The notes below the pieces were generated by a model. The model was not told where the DNA came from. It ran no database searches and saw nothing but the letters and a program-made list of their open reading frames with translations. A DNA stretch of 64,000 bases from an uncultured Aquincola sp. (GTDB lineage Bacteria; Pseudomonadota; Gammaproteobacteria; Burkholderiales; Burkholderiaceae). Each line of letters starts with the position of its first letter. The first letter of the stretch is position 1. Below are positions 1 to 8,298 of this stretch, in pieces. Location: assembly GCA_937883885.1 (NCBI GenBank), contig CAKZXL010000139.1, forward strand, positions 6,751 through 70,750. The letters are read 5' to 3'. Both the position numbers and the translations under genes were made by a program.

Positions 1-2
1 AC

Positions 3-194
3 CGGGTCGCAGCAGGCAATTACGGCAACACCAGCGAGTACATCCGCGACCTGGTACGGCGCGATCAGGAAGAGCAGGCCAGGAAGCGGCTTCGCGACCT
101 CATCGAAGAGGGGCTGGCATCCGGGCCAGGCCGTCGTCGCACACAGCCGGACGAGAAGGAACTGCTGGCGATCGCTCGCGGCGAGGTCGATTGA
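3..194 (+). CDS. parD: ParD-family antitoxin, C-terminal part (5' end outside window)
   Basis: The reading frame enters from the window edge and ends in TGA at 192-194. The visible 63 residues include a helix with the pattern NYGNTSEYIRDLVRRDQ, typical of the C-terminal part of ParD/CopG ribbon-helix-helix antitoxins, and a charged tail. Such proteins bind and neutralise ParE and repress their own operon. The stop codon overlaps the start of the toxin gene (TTGA), the usual translational coupling of this pair. The DNA-binding N terminus is not in the window, so only the toxin-binding part can be judged. Confidence 0.8.
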   Translation, partial: RVAAGNYGNTSEYIRDLVRRDQEEQARKRLRDLIEEGLASGPGRRRTQPDEKELLAIARGEVD

Positions 195-517
195 AGCCGG
201 CGCTTCTGCGCCCGCAGGCGCTGCGCGACCAGCAGCGCGAAGTCCGGTACTACCGCAAGGAGGGGGGTACCCGCGTGGCGGTGAAGGTGGCCAAGGCCAC
301 CAACGCCGCGCTTGACCAGCTCGAACTCGACCCTGGCATCGGCTCACCGACGCTCGGAAAGCTCCTTGGCATTCCAGGTCTTCGGACCTGGCAGGTGGCG
401 AAGTTCCCGCTCCTGTGGTGCTACTTCGAACTCGGAGAGCACCTGGATGTGGTCCGGCTGCTAGGCGAGCGCCAGGACATCTTGGCGATCTTGGGCCACG
501 AGTTCGCCTCATATTGA
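191..517 (+). CDS. parE: ParE/RelE-family toxin
   Basis: The 108-residue protein matches the ParE toxin pattern: an N-terminal motif LRPQALRDQQREVRYYRKEGG, a middle section LELDPGIGSP, and the C-terminal strands GLRTWQV, PLLWCYFE and HLDVVRLLGERQDI. ParE toxins inhibit DNA gyrase when not held by ParD. The start is taken as TTG 191 because it overlaps the antitoxin stop and gives the family's usual N terminus. Length is normal and no damage is seen. The pair sits about 160 bp from an IS21 element, so it may belong to a mobile segment. The family call is firm; the gyrase target is known for relatives and not shown here. Confidence 0.88.
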   Translation: MKPALLRPQALRDQQREVRYYRKEGGTRVAVKVAKATNAALDQLELDPGIGSPTLGKLLGIPGLRTWQVAKFPLLWCYFELGEHLDVVRLLGERQDILAILGHEFASY

Positions 518-670
518 CGGCACTCGCGTCGCGGCGGGCGCAGGCCCAGAGCTCTAAGACCGGTCTGTGGCAGCTTGTTCGCCAAGTCGGCTGGCCGGAA
601 CCGACACCCATCAGCGACTCCGCCGCCCGGATCGTGCTGCTCCAAAGCCGCCTTTCGCCGATGCCGTGGT

Positions 671-675
671 GCACT
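671..675. repeat. Target-site duplication of IS21, left copy
   Basis: The five bases GCACT lie directly outside the left end of the IS21 element and are repeated directly outside its right end at 2946-2950. Short duplications of this size are usual for IS21 insertion. Confidence 0.8.
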
Positions 676-727
676 TGTCAAGCGACATCCAGAACTGCCC
701 CCCTGACGACATCCAGAACTGACCCCC
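676..727 (+). repeat. IS21 left terminal inverted repeat
   Basis: Starts TGTCAAGCGACATCC and contains two spaced copies of CATCCAGAACTG, at 687-698 and 710-721. It pairs with 2894-2945 in inverted orientation with eight mismatches. Confidence 0.85.
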
Positions 728-736
728 GGTTGATGA

Positions 737-1558
737 TCAGTTGGCAGTCGATGCAGGCGCACCGTTCGCGCTGGCCTGGTTAACCAGGCCAGCGCGGCGC
801 TTCGTGCGCAGCCGGTAGCTGTCGCCCCGGATGGTGACGACGTGGCTGTGGTGCAGCAGCCGGTCCAGGATGGCGGTGGCGACCACGGCATCGCCGAACA
901 CGCCGCCCCACTCGGCCACCGAGCGGTTGCTGGTCACCAGCATCGAGCCGCGCTCGTAGCGCCGGCTGACGAGCTGGAAGAACAGATGCGCCGCGTTGGC
1001 CTCGAAGGGCAGGTAGCCCAGCTCATCGACCACCAGCAACTTGGGTTTGCTGAAGTGCAGCAGCTTGTCCTCCAGCCGGCCCTCGGCATGCGCCCTCGCC
1101 AGCTGCGTCACCAGGCTGGTGGCCGGCACGAACAGCGTGCTGTAGCCGCGCACGATGGCCTCGCGACCCAGCGCCACGGCCAGATGGGTCTTGCCCACGC
1201 CAGGCGGCCCGAGCAACAGCACGCTGTCGCCGTGAGCCACCCAGCGTGAGGTGGCCAACTCACGGATCTGCTTGGGGTCGACCGACGGCTGCGCGTCGTA
1301 CTCGAAGCCTTCGAGCGTGCGTACGAAGGGGAACTTGGCGATCGACAGGCCCATCTGGATGCGCCGCTCGTCCTTGCGGGCGACCTCGGCGGTACATAGC
1401 ATCGTCAAGGCCTCGCGCAGGTTCAGCTCGGCACGGGCGGCCTGGTCCAGCAGCGTGTCGAGCTGGTCGCGGATGGCTGTGAGCTTGAGCCGGGTGAGCA
1501 TGGGCTCCAGGGTGTCGAGGTCTTCGGCCGGCTTGGCCTTCTTGGGTGCGGCTGCCAT
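737..1558 (-). CDS. istB: IS21 transposition helper ATPase IstB
   Basis: The 273-residue protein is an AAA+ ATPase. Walker A is GPPGVGKTH, Walker B is LLVVDELGYLP, and a sensor-like VTSNRS follows. IstB assembles on DNA and helps the IstA transposase choose and join the target. The start is the ATG at 1558-1556, because it overlaps the istA stop (TGATG) and gives the family's normal length. The open frame continues further upstream inside istA, but that part is antisense noise. The gene ends just inside the left repeat. Confidence 0.93.
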   Translation of the reverse strand: MAAAPKKAKPAEDLDTLEPMLTRLKLTAIRDQLDTLLDQAARAELNLREALTMLCTAEVARKDERRIQMGLSIAKFPFVRTLEGFEYDAQPSVDPKQIRELATSRWVAHGDSVLLLGPPGVGKTHLAVALGREAIVRGYSTLFVPATSLVTQLARAHAEGRLEDKLLHFSKPKLLVVDELGYLPFEANAAHLFFQLVSRRYERGSMLVTSNRSVAEWGGVFGDAVVATAILDRLLHHSHVVTIRGDSYRLRTKRRAGLVNQASANGAPASTAN

Positions 1559-2871
1559 CACCAGGCTCCTCCGATGACTTCCTGGTACTCCTGCAGCGGA
1601 CGCAGCAGTTCGGCCGGCACGGCCGCCAGCGCGGGCGCTGACGCTGCCGCGCGGGGCAGCCAGCACACGCCCACCGTGTGGGCGCCGACGATGCCTTGCA
1701 GGTGGCTGCGCTCGATCACCGTGGCTCGGCGCAACGGGCTCTGCGCGTGGCAGGCCACCTCCTGGCCACCGTGCAGCACTCGCACCTGCTGCTCGGCCAC
1801 CATCACGGTGACGCTCTCGCCGATGAGTCGCCACGGCACGCTGTAGCGGTTGGTGTCGAGTTCGATGCAGGCGTCGGTGTGCACGCGTCGGCTGAGTTCG
1901 CGCACCTGCAGGAACGGCGCCTTGCCGGGCAGCGCCCGCAGCGCGGGCGCCTCACGCTCGAAGCGCACGCCGGGCGGCTCGCCGGTGGTGCCGTGCACGC
2001 GGGCGTCGGCGATCTCGCGCATCCAGCGCGCCAGGTGCACGTGCAACGCCTCCAGGTGCTCGAAGGCATGGCCGGCGATGGCGTTGCGCTTGACATAGCC
2101 GACGCCGCGTTCGTCCTTGTCCTTGGTGCGCGCCCGGTACGGCACGCAGGCCCGCGGCGTGAAGCCCCAGTAGCGGCAGAAGGCCAAGAAGCGTTCGTTG
2201 AAGGTGACCTGCCGGGTCTGCACGTCGTGCTCGCTGACCAGGGCGCGGGCATCGTCGACCAGCAGCTCGCGCGGCACGCCGCCGAAGTGCCGGAAGGCAC
2301 CTTCCAGCCCCTGCAGCCACGCCGACTGCCGCTCGTGCAGGAACACGGCCACGTAACAGCGCCGGCTGTAGCCCAGCGTGGCGACGAACAGGTGGATGCG
2401 TTGCTGCTCGCCGCCCACCGACACGGCGGTGCTGCCGAAGTCGATCTGCAGTTGCTGGCCGGGCGCGGTCTCGTAGCGCACGGTGGCCAGCGCCTGCGCG
2501 CGCAGCTCGCGCCGCAGCGGGGCCACGGCGCGCTGCACCGTGCGCAGGCTGACGCGGATGCCCAGCTCACGCGCCAGGTCCTGCCGCACGACATCGGCGT
2601 TGCCACGGTGTCGCTGCAGCCGCTCGGCCAGCCACGCCTGGTGGTCCTGCAGCGCACCCGTCCGCCCAGCGACCTCCATGGGCCGCCAGCCGCCCTGGCG
2701 CAGGTACTCACGCACCGTGTTGCGGCTACAGCCCAGCTCCCGGCTGATGCGCTTGGCTCCCCATCCCAGCGCCGACAGCGCCAGCATCTTCTGTACCTCC
2801 TGCGGCGCCAACATCGTCTCGCTCCCCAGGCCTGTTGCGACCTGTGGAGCTTGGAACAACACCTCTTCCAT
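1558..2871 (-). CDS. istA: IS21 transposase IstA
   Basis: A 437-residue DDE transposase. A helix-turn-helix near residues 30-60 (LGWGAKRISRELGCSRNTVREYL) is followed by the rve/DDE core. The first Asp lies in QLQIDFG, the second in LLVDDARA, and the Glu in KDKDERGVGYVKRNA. IstA binds the terminal repeats and carries out cut-and-paste or circle-mediated transposition together with IstB, encoded immediately downstream. ATG 2871 lies just inside the right repeat. Length and motifs are those of a working transposase. Confidence 0.93.
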   Translation of the reverse strand: MEEVLFQAPQVATGLGSETMLAPQEVQKMLALSALGWGAKRISRELGCSRNTVREYLRQGGWRPMEVAGRTGALQDHQAWLAERLQRHRGNADVVRQDLARELGIRVSLRTVQRAVAPLRRELRAQALATVRYETAPGQQLQIDFGSTAVSVGGEQQRIHLFVATLGYSRRCYVAVFLHERQSAWLQGLEGAFRHFGGVPRELLVDDARALVSEHDVQTRQVTFNERFLAFCRYWGFTPRACVPYRARTKDKDERGVGYVKRNAIAGHAFEHLEALHVHLARWMREIADARVHGTTGEPPGVRFEREAPALRALPGKAPFLQVRELSRRVHTDACIELDTNRYSVPWRLIGESVTVMVAEQQVRVLHGGQEVACHAQSPLRRATVIERSHLQGIVGAHTVGVCWLPRAAASAPALAAVPAELLRPLQEYQEVIGGAW

Positions 2872-2893
2872 GGGACCTCTCCTTCGTCTCGAA

Positions 2894-2945
2894 GGGGGTC
2901 AGTTCTCGATGTCGCCAGGGGGGCAGTTTTTCATGGCGCCTCACA
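2894..2945 (-). repeat. IS21 right terminal inverted repeat
   Basis: Reads TGTGAGGCGCCATG from position 2945 inwards and mirrors 676-727. It also carries two AACTG-type submotifs, so both ends have the doubled layout typical of IS21. Confidence 0.85.
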
Positions 2946-2950
2946 GCACT
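2946..2950. repeat. Target-site duplication of IS21, right copy
   Basis: GCACT, identical to 671-675, immediately outside the right end of the element. Confidence 0.8.
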
Positions 2951-3067
2951 GCTCCGCCCACAGGCGTTTGACGCTGGATACCAACGAAATCGGCATCACA
3001 GCAATCGGCCAAGGCTGGACTGCCAGGATCTGTCTCGAAACGAAATTTCGGCACGCTACAAAATTTC

Positions 3068-3090
3068 AGGGGCTCGCGTCGCGAGCCCCT
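3068..3090 (-). terminator. Hairpin terminator after the CadC/TPR pseudogene
   Basis: A perfect 10-bp stem (AGGGGCTCGC pairing with GCGAGCCCCT) with a 3-base loop. On the minus strand it is followed by GAAATTTTG, a short T tract. It lies about 120 bp past the stop of the minus-strand TPR gene, consistent with a rho-independent terminator. Confidence 0.65.
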
Positions 3091-3210
3091 CGGTTCTCGT
3101 CTCCGTCTCCGAGCCAATGCCCCCACCGATCCGATCGAGGCCGTCATGCAGGCAGACCCCTCCTCTCGGCGGGGGAACCAGGCGGGCTGAAGGTTGGCCC
3201 GCGCCGGATT

Positions 3211-4850
3211 TCAATGCAAGCGCGCGCGCGCCTGCCTTGCCGCCACATACAGGCGCGCAGGTTTCGCCAGCGCTTCTTCGTCCTTGAGAGCGGCGAGCGC
3301 GGAGTCCAACAACGGTCGCGCGGCTGCTGCATCGCCTTTCAACTGAAGGGCCATGCCGCGCAGCGCATCGATCGAGGCCGGCCATTGCCCCGTGGCACGC
3401 CCGGACTCGAGCGCCGCCGGATCGAGTTGATCGATCAGGGACTGCGCGTTCCGGGCCCCGCCGAGTTCGAGCTCGATCAGGGCCAGCACGAACGCCGCAT
3501 CCTGGGTCTGCGGCGAAGCAGGCCCGACGAGGTTCAGCAGATGCCGGTGGGCCGTGCGCGCCTTGTCCACGGCATCCTTCGCCCTCCCGGCTTCGTCCAG
3601 TGTGCGCGCCCAGTTCAGCAGTGTCACGTAGGTCAGCACGTGCCCGTCGCCGAACTCTGCGCGCACGCGCTCGTGGGCCATCTGCGCATAGCCAGTCGCA
3701 CGTGGCCAGTCACCGCTCCGGAAGGCGACCCCGAGCAATTCGCCGAGCAGTTGCAGATGCCTCGAGTGGTTCTCGCCCAGGCGGGCCACGATGACCGGTT
3801 GCGCCTCGAGCAGGAGCTTTTCGGCGGCCGCATGGTCGTTGCGATAGGCACGTACCTGCGCCAGGCGCGCGAGCGCCACCAGCAGCGCGCTGTCTTCCTT
3901 GCGCCTCTGCGCTTCGTCGATCAGCCGTCCGCCCTCGTCGAGGGCCTGCTGGTCCTGTCCGGCCAATGTCAGCGTCGTGATCAGGTCCAGGCGTAGGGTG
4001 TCGCGCGCGGCGGTGTTGCCTGGGTCGGTGGGACCGAGCCCGGCGATCGCCGCGCGCAGTTGGACCACCGCCTTGTCAAACTCGCCCCGCCCGATGAACC
4101 AAGTGCTACGCGCCGCCGCGAGGCGTTGCCGAGCGAGCGGGTCGGTGGTGTGCGCACTCAGCCGTTCGAGCTGCTCGAGCTGTTGGGCCGCCTCGTCGAA
4201 CCGGCCCATCCGTGACAGCACCCGCGCGAGCACCGTCCGGGCCTGGAAGGCGGCATCGCCGTCGCTGCGGCCGTCGCGCTCGATCAGGGTGAGCGCCTGC
4301 CGGGCCTGCGCCTCGGCGTCCTGGAACAGGTCGATGGCGCTGAACAGGGTCGCGAGGCTGCCGTGAATGACGGCGGCGGTCTCCGGCTGGGCCTCGAAGC
4401 GCGCCGGCATGCGGTCGCGCGCGGCGAGCAGGACTTCGCGCAGCGTCGCGTCCGGGCCCTTGGCCGACACCAGCGGGTTGGAGCGACCGATCAGGTCCTC
4501 GTTCAGGAAGCGGGCCAGCGCATTCGCGCGGTCGAGCTCTGCGCGGGCCAGGTTGCGCGCGTTGACGGCCTCCTGACGCAGCCACAGCGCCACCGCGATG
4601 CCCAGAACGAGCACGCCGATGAGCGCATAGGTGATCGGCCTGCGCACCTGCGCGCGGGCGAGCGCTTCGTGGTCGCGGCGCGCGGCATCCTGTGCGCGCC
4701 GCTGTTCGGCCATATCGGCGTGGCGCTGCCCGAGTCGGCGCAGTCGATCGGCCAGCTCGCCGGCCGTGGCCAGGCGACGCTCGGGCTGGCCGTCGGTGGC
4801 CAGTAGAGGTCCTGGCGCAGGAGTTCGTCGCCGATCTTGTTCTCCCATCC
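3211..4850 (-). pseudogene. C-terminal TPR part of a CadC-like regulator, frameshifted and N-terminally truncated
   Basis: About 540 residues are readable. A membrane helix (ITYALIGVLVLGIAVALWL, near residue 75 of the open frame) is followed by a coiled-coil-like segment and TPR-like helical repeats to the end. This is the layout of the C-terminal half of CadC-type winged-helix or kinase-linked TPR regulators. Just upstream, GDELLRQDLYW is readable in another frame and must join LATDGQPERRL. A single missing base near 4801 explains the break (TAC-TGG where TAC-CTG is expected). The expected winged-helix or kinase N terminus is absent from the 200 bases upstream, so the gene is truncated as well as frameshifted. 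Function is presumably lost. Confidence 0.7.
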
Positions 4851-5035
4851 GGAGGCCAACCGACGACAGCGCGCCAGGTGCGCACCAGGGCGGGCCAGAG
4901 CTGCCACTGCTTCGTCGGTGAATCGATCAGCGTGCTGGGACGATCGGTGTTGGAAACCATCTGTGCCAAGAAGGACGAAACGCCCCGACGCCACTGCCGG
5001 CCGTTGAGGCAGCTACTGCACGAAAGGTACCGACC

Positions 5036-5909
5036 GTGTCGATTCGAGAAACAACCGCAGCTACCACCGGCCACCTTCCATCACAGACCGGTGGAACCGA
5101 GCGTTGGACCTCCTGGTCCCGTGCTGCGCTTTCAGGCAGCGCCACGGCGTGGCTGGCCGCTACCCTCACGGGCCAGGCGATCTTCGCCGCGTATGTAGCG
5201 ATCTTCTACGGCGGCGCCGCAATCGCCGGGAACTACGAGCGATGGGGCAAGGTGCTGCCGCGAGGCTTTGACGCGGCAGATCCTCTGGGCAACGCGCTGC
5301 TGGGCCTGCACCTGCTGCTGGCGGTCGCGTGGGTGACGGGTGGCGTATTGCAGCTGATCCCGGACATTCGCCGGTCCTCGCCGGCGTTTCACCGGTGGAA
5401 CGGCCGCATGCACATCGGCTTCGCGGCCATGCTGGCTTCTGGTGGCCTGTGGCTGGTCTGGGTTCGTGGCGGTGTCGCGGGCGACCTCACGCAGCATTTG
5501 GCCATCAGCATCAACGCGCTACTCATCCTGGGCTGCTCAGCTATGGCTTGGCGCGCCGCGCGGTCGCGCCGATTCAGCGACCACCAGCGCTGGGCTCTTC
5601 GCCTATTCGTCGTGGCCAGCGGCGTCTGGTTCTTCCGCGTCGGGCTGATGGCCTGGCTTGCGGTGCACCGGCGGCCCGTCGGCTTAAGACGCCGCCACGT
5701 TCCAGGGCCCCTTCCTCACTCTGCTGGCATTCGGCGCCTACGTCGTCCTGCCTCTGGCACTGATGCAGCTGTACCTGAACGCAAAGGATCGGGGAGGCGC
5801 GGTGGCGCGCTTCGGGGTTGCGGCTGCGCTCAGCATGGTCACACTTGCGATTTGTGGCGGCACGTTCGCGGCCGCAATGGGGTTGTGGTTGCCACGCATG
5901 TCGCTTTGA
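5036..5909 (+). pseudogene. DUF2306-type integral membrane protein, 1-bp frameshift
   Basis: The N-terminal frame (GTG 5036) gives about six membrane helices with the family features RHF/RWN-type loops (PAFHRWNGRMHIGFAAM) and DHQRWALRLF. At about 5685-5687 the frame changes. Removing one A from TTAAGAC lets it continue as GLDAATFQGPFLTLLAFGAYVVLP and run to a proper C terminus ending PRMSL at TGA 5907-5909. Both halves look well conserved. This is either a recent disabling insertion or a sequencing error in an intact gene. The family has no assigned biochemical role that I can apply here. Confidence 0.72.
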
Positions 5910-6073
5910 GCCGTGCGGCCGCAGCCCGACCGAAGGGAACCACAGCGTCGGCGCTGATCCCCTTGCTGGATTGACGGGACGACCTTGACCACCAACTCCC
6001 AAGCGATGCGAGAGGCTGCCACCCAGGAAGCGATCCAGCCGCTTGCTCCGGCTCCGGCGCCTTCAGCGGCCGG

Positions 6074-7243
6074 TCAGGAGACGACTCCGGAGGACGTAGC
6101 GACGGTGACGCGATCGCGCCCATCTTGCTTGGATCGGTAGAGGGCAGCGTCCGCAAACTCCAGCAGGGAGGCCGGCTCCTGGTTCGCGGACGCACTGGCG
6201 ACCCCAAGCGAGATGGTGATGCGCTCGAGCGTCTCCCCGCTGGCGCGACGGATCCGACTCGATGCGATCGCGGATCTCGCCCGCTCGGCAAGATCCCTCG
6301 CATGGTGCAAGCTCATCATAGGCAGCAAGATGGCGAATTCCTCTCCACCGATGCGCGCGACAACGCCGTCGTGCCCCACCACGCCACTCAATGCGCGGGC
6401 TACTGCCTTGAGGACTTCGTCACCGAACGCATGGCCATACCTGTCGTTGATACGCTTGAAGTGGTCGATGTCGGCCAGCGCCAGGCACAGCGGCGCCGAA
6501 TCTGGCGCCGAGATGTTCGCGTCGAGGAGAAGCGTCGCGAGGCGTTCGTCGAACGAGCGTCGATTCGCCAGTCCCGTAAGTGCATCGACCAGAGAATCGT
6601 GCCGAGCCCGATGCACCTCAGCGCGGAGATCCCGAATCTCTCGCTGGCTTGCGGCCAACTCGGCACGCAGGTGGTGCACGGCGTTGACCATCGCGGCGGT
6701 GTGCTCGAGAATTTCGGCGACCGGTCCTTCCGCAGTGTCCGGCAGAGAACCGCGCAAGTGCTCAAGCGCGTGAGAGTAGCGCTCGGTTTGGAGACCGGCG
6801 CGATTGGCCGAGTCGGACATGCCAGACAACACACGCTCGAATACGTCGGCGACGAGTTCGGCCGTTCGGGGGTCGACCTCGGAGATGTGCTGGCGGTAAA
6901 GGGCGTATGTCTTGGCCTCATCAAGACGACCCAATCGCGTCAACGAATCGTCGACCGCCTTCTGGAGAGGCGCGTTGCTCCTGGCGACGTACTCGTACCA
7001 GACCGCGTAGCTGACTGGATGCAATGCGGCAGCCTGCTGCGACATCAGGGGGACAGCCTGACGCAACAACTCTGCACTCCGAGCCACCGTTTCGACGTAT
7101 CGCACAACTTCCTCACCTGGCAAGCCACTTGTGAGTGCAATGATGCCGCGAACTGAGATGGCGTCGGAACCGGTTCCGAAACATTGGACATCGACGGACG
7201 GTGCGACCCCGCGTTCGCGAACGCTGACCGCCGCATCGGCCAA
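6074..7243 (-). CDS. Diguanylate cyclase (GGDEF) with non-canonical N-terminal domain
   Basis: A 389-residue soluble protein. Residues 1-190 form a helical sensor-like region with a coiled coil (HLRAELAASQREIRDLRAEVHRA). The GGDEF domain follows, starting at DALTGLANRR, with the active-site motif GGEEF and the downstream SLGVA. It should make cyclic di-GMP from two GTP. The inhibitory I-site RxxD is missing: the four residues at that position read GHDG. Product feedback by this site is therefore unlikely. No signal peptide or membrane segment is seen. The gene lies 16 bp downstream of the universal stress gene on the same strand, so the two may be co-transcribed. The input signal is unknown. 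Confidence 0.88.
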   Translation of the reverse strand: MADAAVSVRERGVAPSVDVQCFGTGSDAISVRGIIALTSGLPGEEVVRYVETVARSAELLRQAVPLMSQQAAALHPVSYAVWYEYVARSNAPLQKAVDDSLTRLGRLDEAKTYALYRQHISEVDPRTAELVADVFERVLSGMSDSANRAGLQTERYSHALEHLRGSLPDTAEGPVAEILEHTAAMVNAVHHLRAELAASQREIRDLRAEVHRARHDSLVDALTGLANRRSFDERLATLLLDANISAPDSAPLCLALADIDHFKRINDRYGHAFGDEVLKAVARALSGVVGHDGVVARIGGEEFAILLPMMSLHHARDLAERARSAIASSRIRRASGETLERITISLGVASASANQEPASLLEFADAALYRSKQDGRDRVTVATSSGVVS

Positions 7244-7259
7244 CTGCTCGTGGTGCCTA

Positions 7260-7733
7260 TCACGCCGGCTTCGAGGCCGAGGCGGAGTCCCGGCGCGGCG
7301 CCTGGTCGATCACGGCCACCAGCAAACTGCACGGCGAGTGGGCAAGCAGCGAGGCCCCGGTGGAGCCGCGCCACCAACGCGCGAGGGTGCTCTGTTCCCG
7401 ATGGCCGACGACGATGAGGTCCGCGACCCATTCGCGTGCCACTCGGCCGATCTCGAGCGCCGGATTGCCTTGGCACAAGCTGGTCTGTACTGTCAGGCCA
7501 CTGCGGCGCAGCTCGAGCGCCCCTTCCTTGAGCACCCGCTCCGTGTCCTCGAACTGGAATGCGGGCAGCCCGGATGGCGCGGCCGACTCTGCCATCACGA
7601 TGCCAGCGTCGGGAGCCACAACGGCAACCAGCATGACCTGTGCGCCGTACAGGCGAGCGAGGTCGGCACCCTGGTGGAGTGCCTCGTGCCCCGATGGAGA
7701 TCCGTCGAACGCCAGGAGGATTCTGCGATACAT
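7260..7733 (-). CDS. Universal stress protein, UspA family
   Basis: A 157-residue single-domain Usp protein. It begins MYRRILLAFDGSPSGHEAL, has the central DLIVVGHRE strand, and ends near GSTGASLLAHSPCSLLVA, matching the nucleotide-binding fold of UspA. The usual glycine pair of the ATP loop is only partly kept (GHREQ). Members help cells survive starvation, oxidative stress or respiratory inhibition, generally in the cytoplasm. It is transcribed away from the marR-type gene and towards the diguanylate cyclase, which suggests that stress signalling and cyclic di-GMP are coupled at this locus. Confidence 0.9.
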   Translation of the reverse strand: MYRRILLAFDGSPSGHEALHQGADLARLYGAQVMLVAVVAPDAGIVMAESAAPSGLPAFQFEDTERVLKEGALELRRSGLTVQTSLCQGNPALEIGRVAREWVADLIVVGHREQSTLARWWRGSTGASLLAHSPCSLLVAVIDQAPRRDSASASKPA

Positions 7734-7809
7734 GGTGTCAGGCTCCGAAGCTTGAGAATACTTAGCCTTGCAACTATCATTGTCGAAATCTTATCGATGT
7801 GTTCGAAGC
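7734..7809. promoter_or_regulatory. Divergent promoter region between usp and marR-type genes
   Basis: A 76-bp AT-richer gap between two genes read in opposite directions. It must hold both promoters and, by analogy with other marR loci, a MarR operator. Imperfect inverted segments are visible (TTGCAA with TTGTCGAA nearby), but no convincing full operator can be defined by eye. Confidence 0.5.
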
Positions 7810-8298
7810 ATGGCAACGAGGCGCCAGAGACGCGAAGCGTTCGGTATCTCCCTGGGGCGGCTGTCCAGACTGTGGCGCGCCGAGATCGACCGGCGTCTGT
7901 CGACGCACGGCATCACCGACGCGCAAGGACTCACGCTCCTGCACCTGTCGCGGCTCGAGGAGCCGGCGACTCAGAAGATGCTTGCCGCTGCGGTTGGCGT
8001 TCAGGAGCCGACCATGGCGCGAATGCTCGATCGACTCGAACTGGAGGGACTGGTCAGGCGCGAGGTGGCCCACAGCGACCGGCGCGCCAGGGCCATCCAT
8101 CTCACGCCTGAGGCAGCGCCTGGTTTGGCGCGGATCCGGAAGGTTGCCGAGTCGCTGAGGGACGAATTGTTCGACGGCATCGACGATGCGGAACTCGATG
8201 TGTGCTTGGTCGTGTTCGAGCAACTCGTCGCCAGGTTGTCTAAACCGGCGCCAACGGCGACGGACTCCGCAAAGACCTCCGAGGGGACGGGTGCATGA
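7810..8298 (+). CDS. MarR-family transcriptional regulator of the efflux operon
   Basis: A 162-residue winged helix-turn-helix protein. The recognition region is TQKMLAAAVGVQEPTMARMLDRLELEGLV, and the wing contains the family's DRRARAIHLT (usually DRRxxxxxLT). ATG 7810 is chosen because it gives a normal MarR N terminus; an upstream in-frame start at 7768 would extend into the promoter. The stop overlaps the start of the emrA-like gene (ATGA), so it is the first gene of a marR-emrA-emrB operon. It probably represses this operon and is released by a small phenolic or hydrophobic compound. Confidence 0.9.
   Translation: MATRRQRREAFGISLGRLSRLWRAEIDRRLSTHGITDAQGLTLLHLSRLEEPATQKMLAAAVGVQEPTMARMLDRLELEGLVRREVAHSDRRARAIHLTPEAAPGLARIRKVAESLRDELFDGIDDAELDVCLVVFEQLVARLSKPAPTATDSAKTSEGTGA

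Larger units (their letters stand above)
676..2945. mobile_element. Complete IS21-family insertion sequence
   Basis: A 2270-bp element bounded by 52-bp imperfect inverted repeats that both start with TGT (676-727 and 2894-2945, about 44 of 52 positions equal) and flanked by a 5-bp duplication (GCACT). It carries istA and istB on the minus strand with overlapping TGATG coupling. Each end contains two copies of an AGAACTG-type motif, as in the multiple transposase-binding sites of IS21 ends. Both genes are open, so the element looks capable of moving. I could not recognise the sequence it interrupted: joining 518-675 to 2946-3067 gives no clear gene. Confidence 0.92.

Noticed and set aside
1678..3996. 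Long plus-strand open frame of 772 codons
   Set aside because: It runs antisense through istA and across the IS end; its composition (His/Gln/Arg-rich) is the shadow of the high-GC coding strand.
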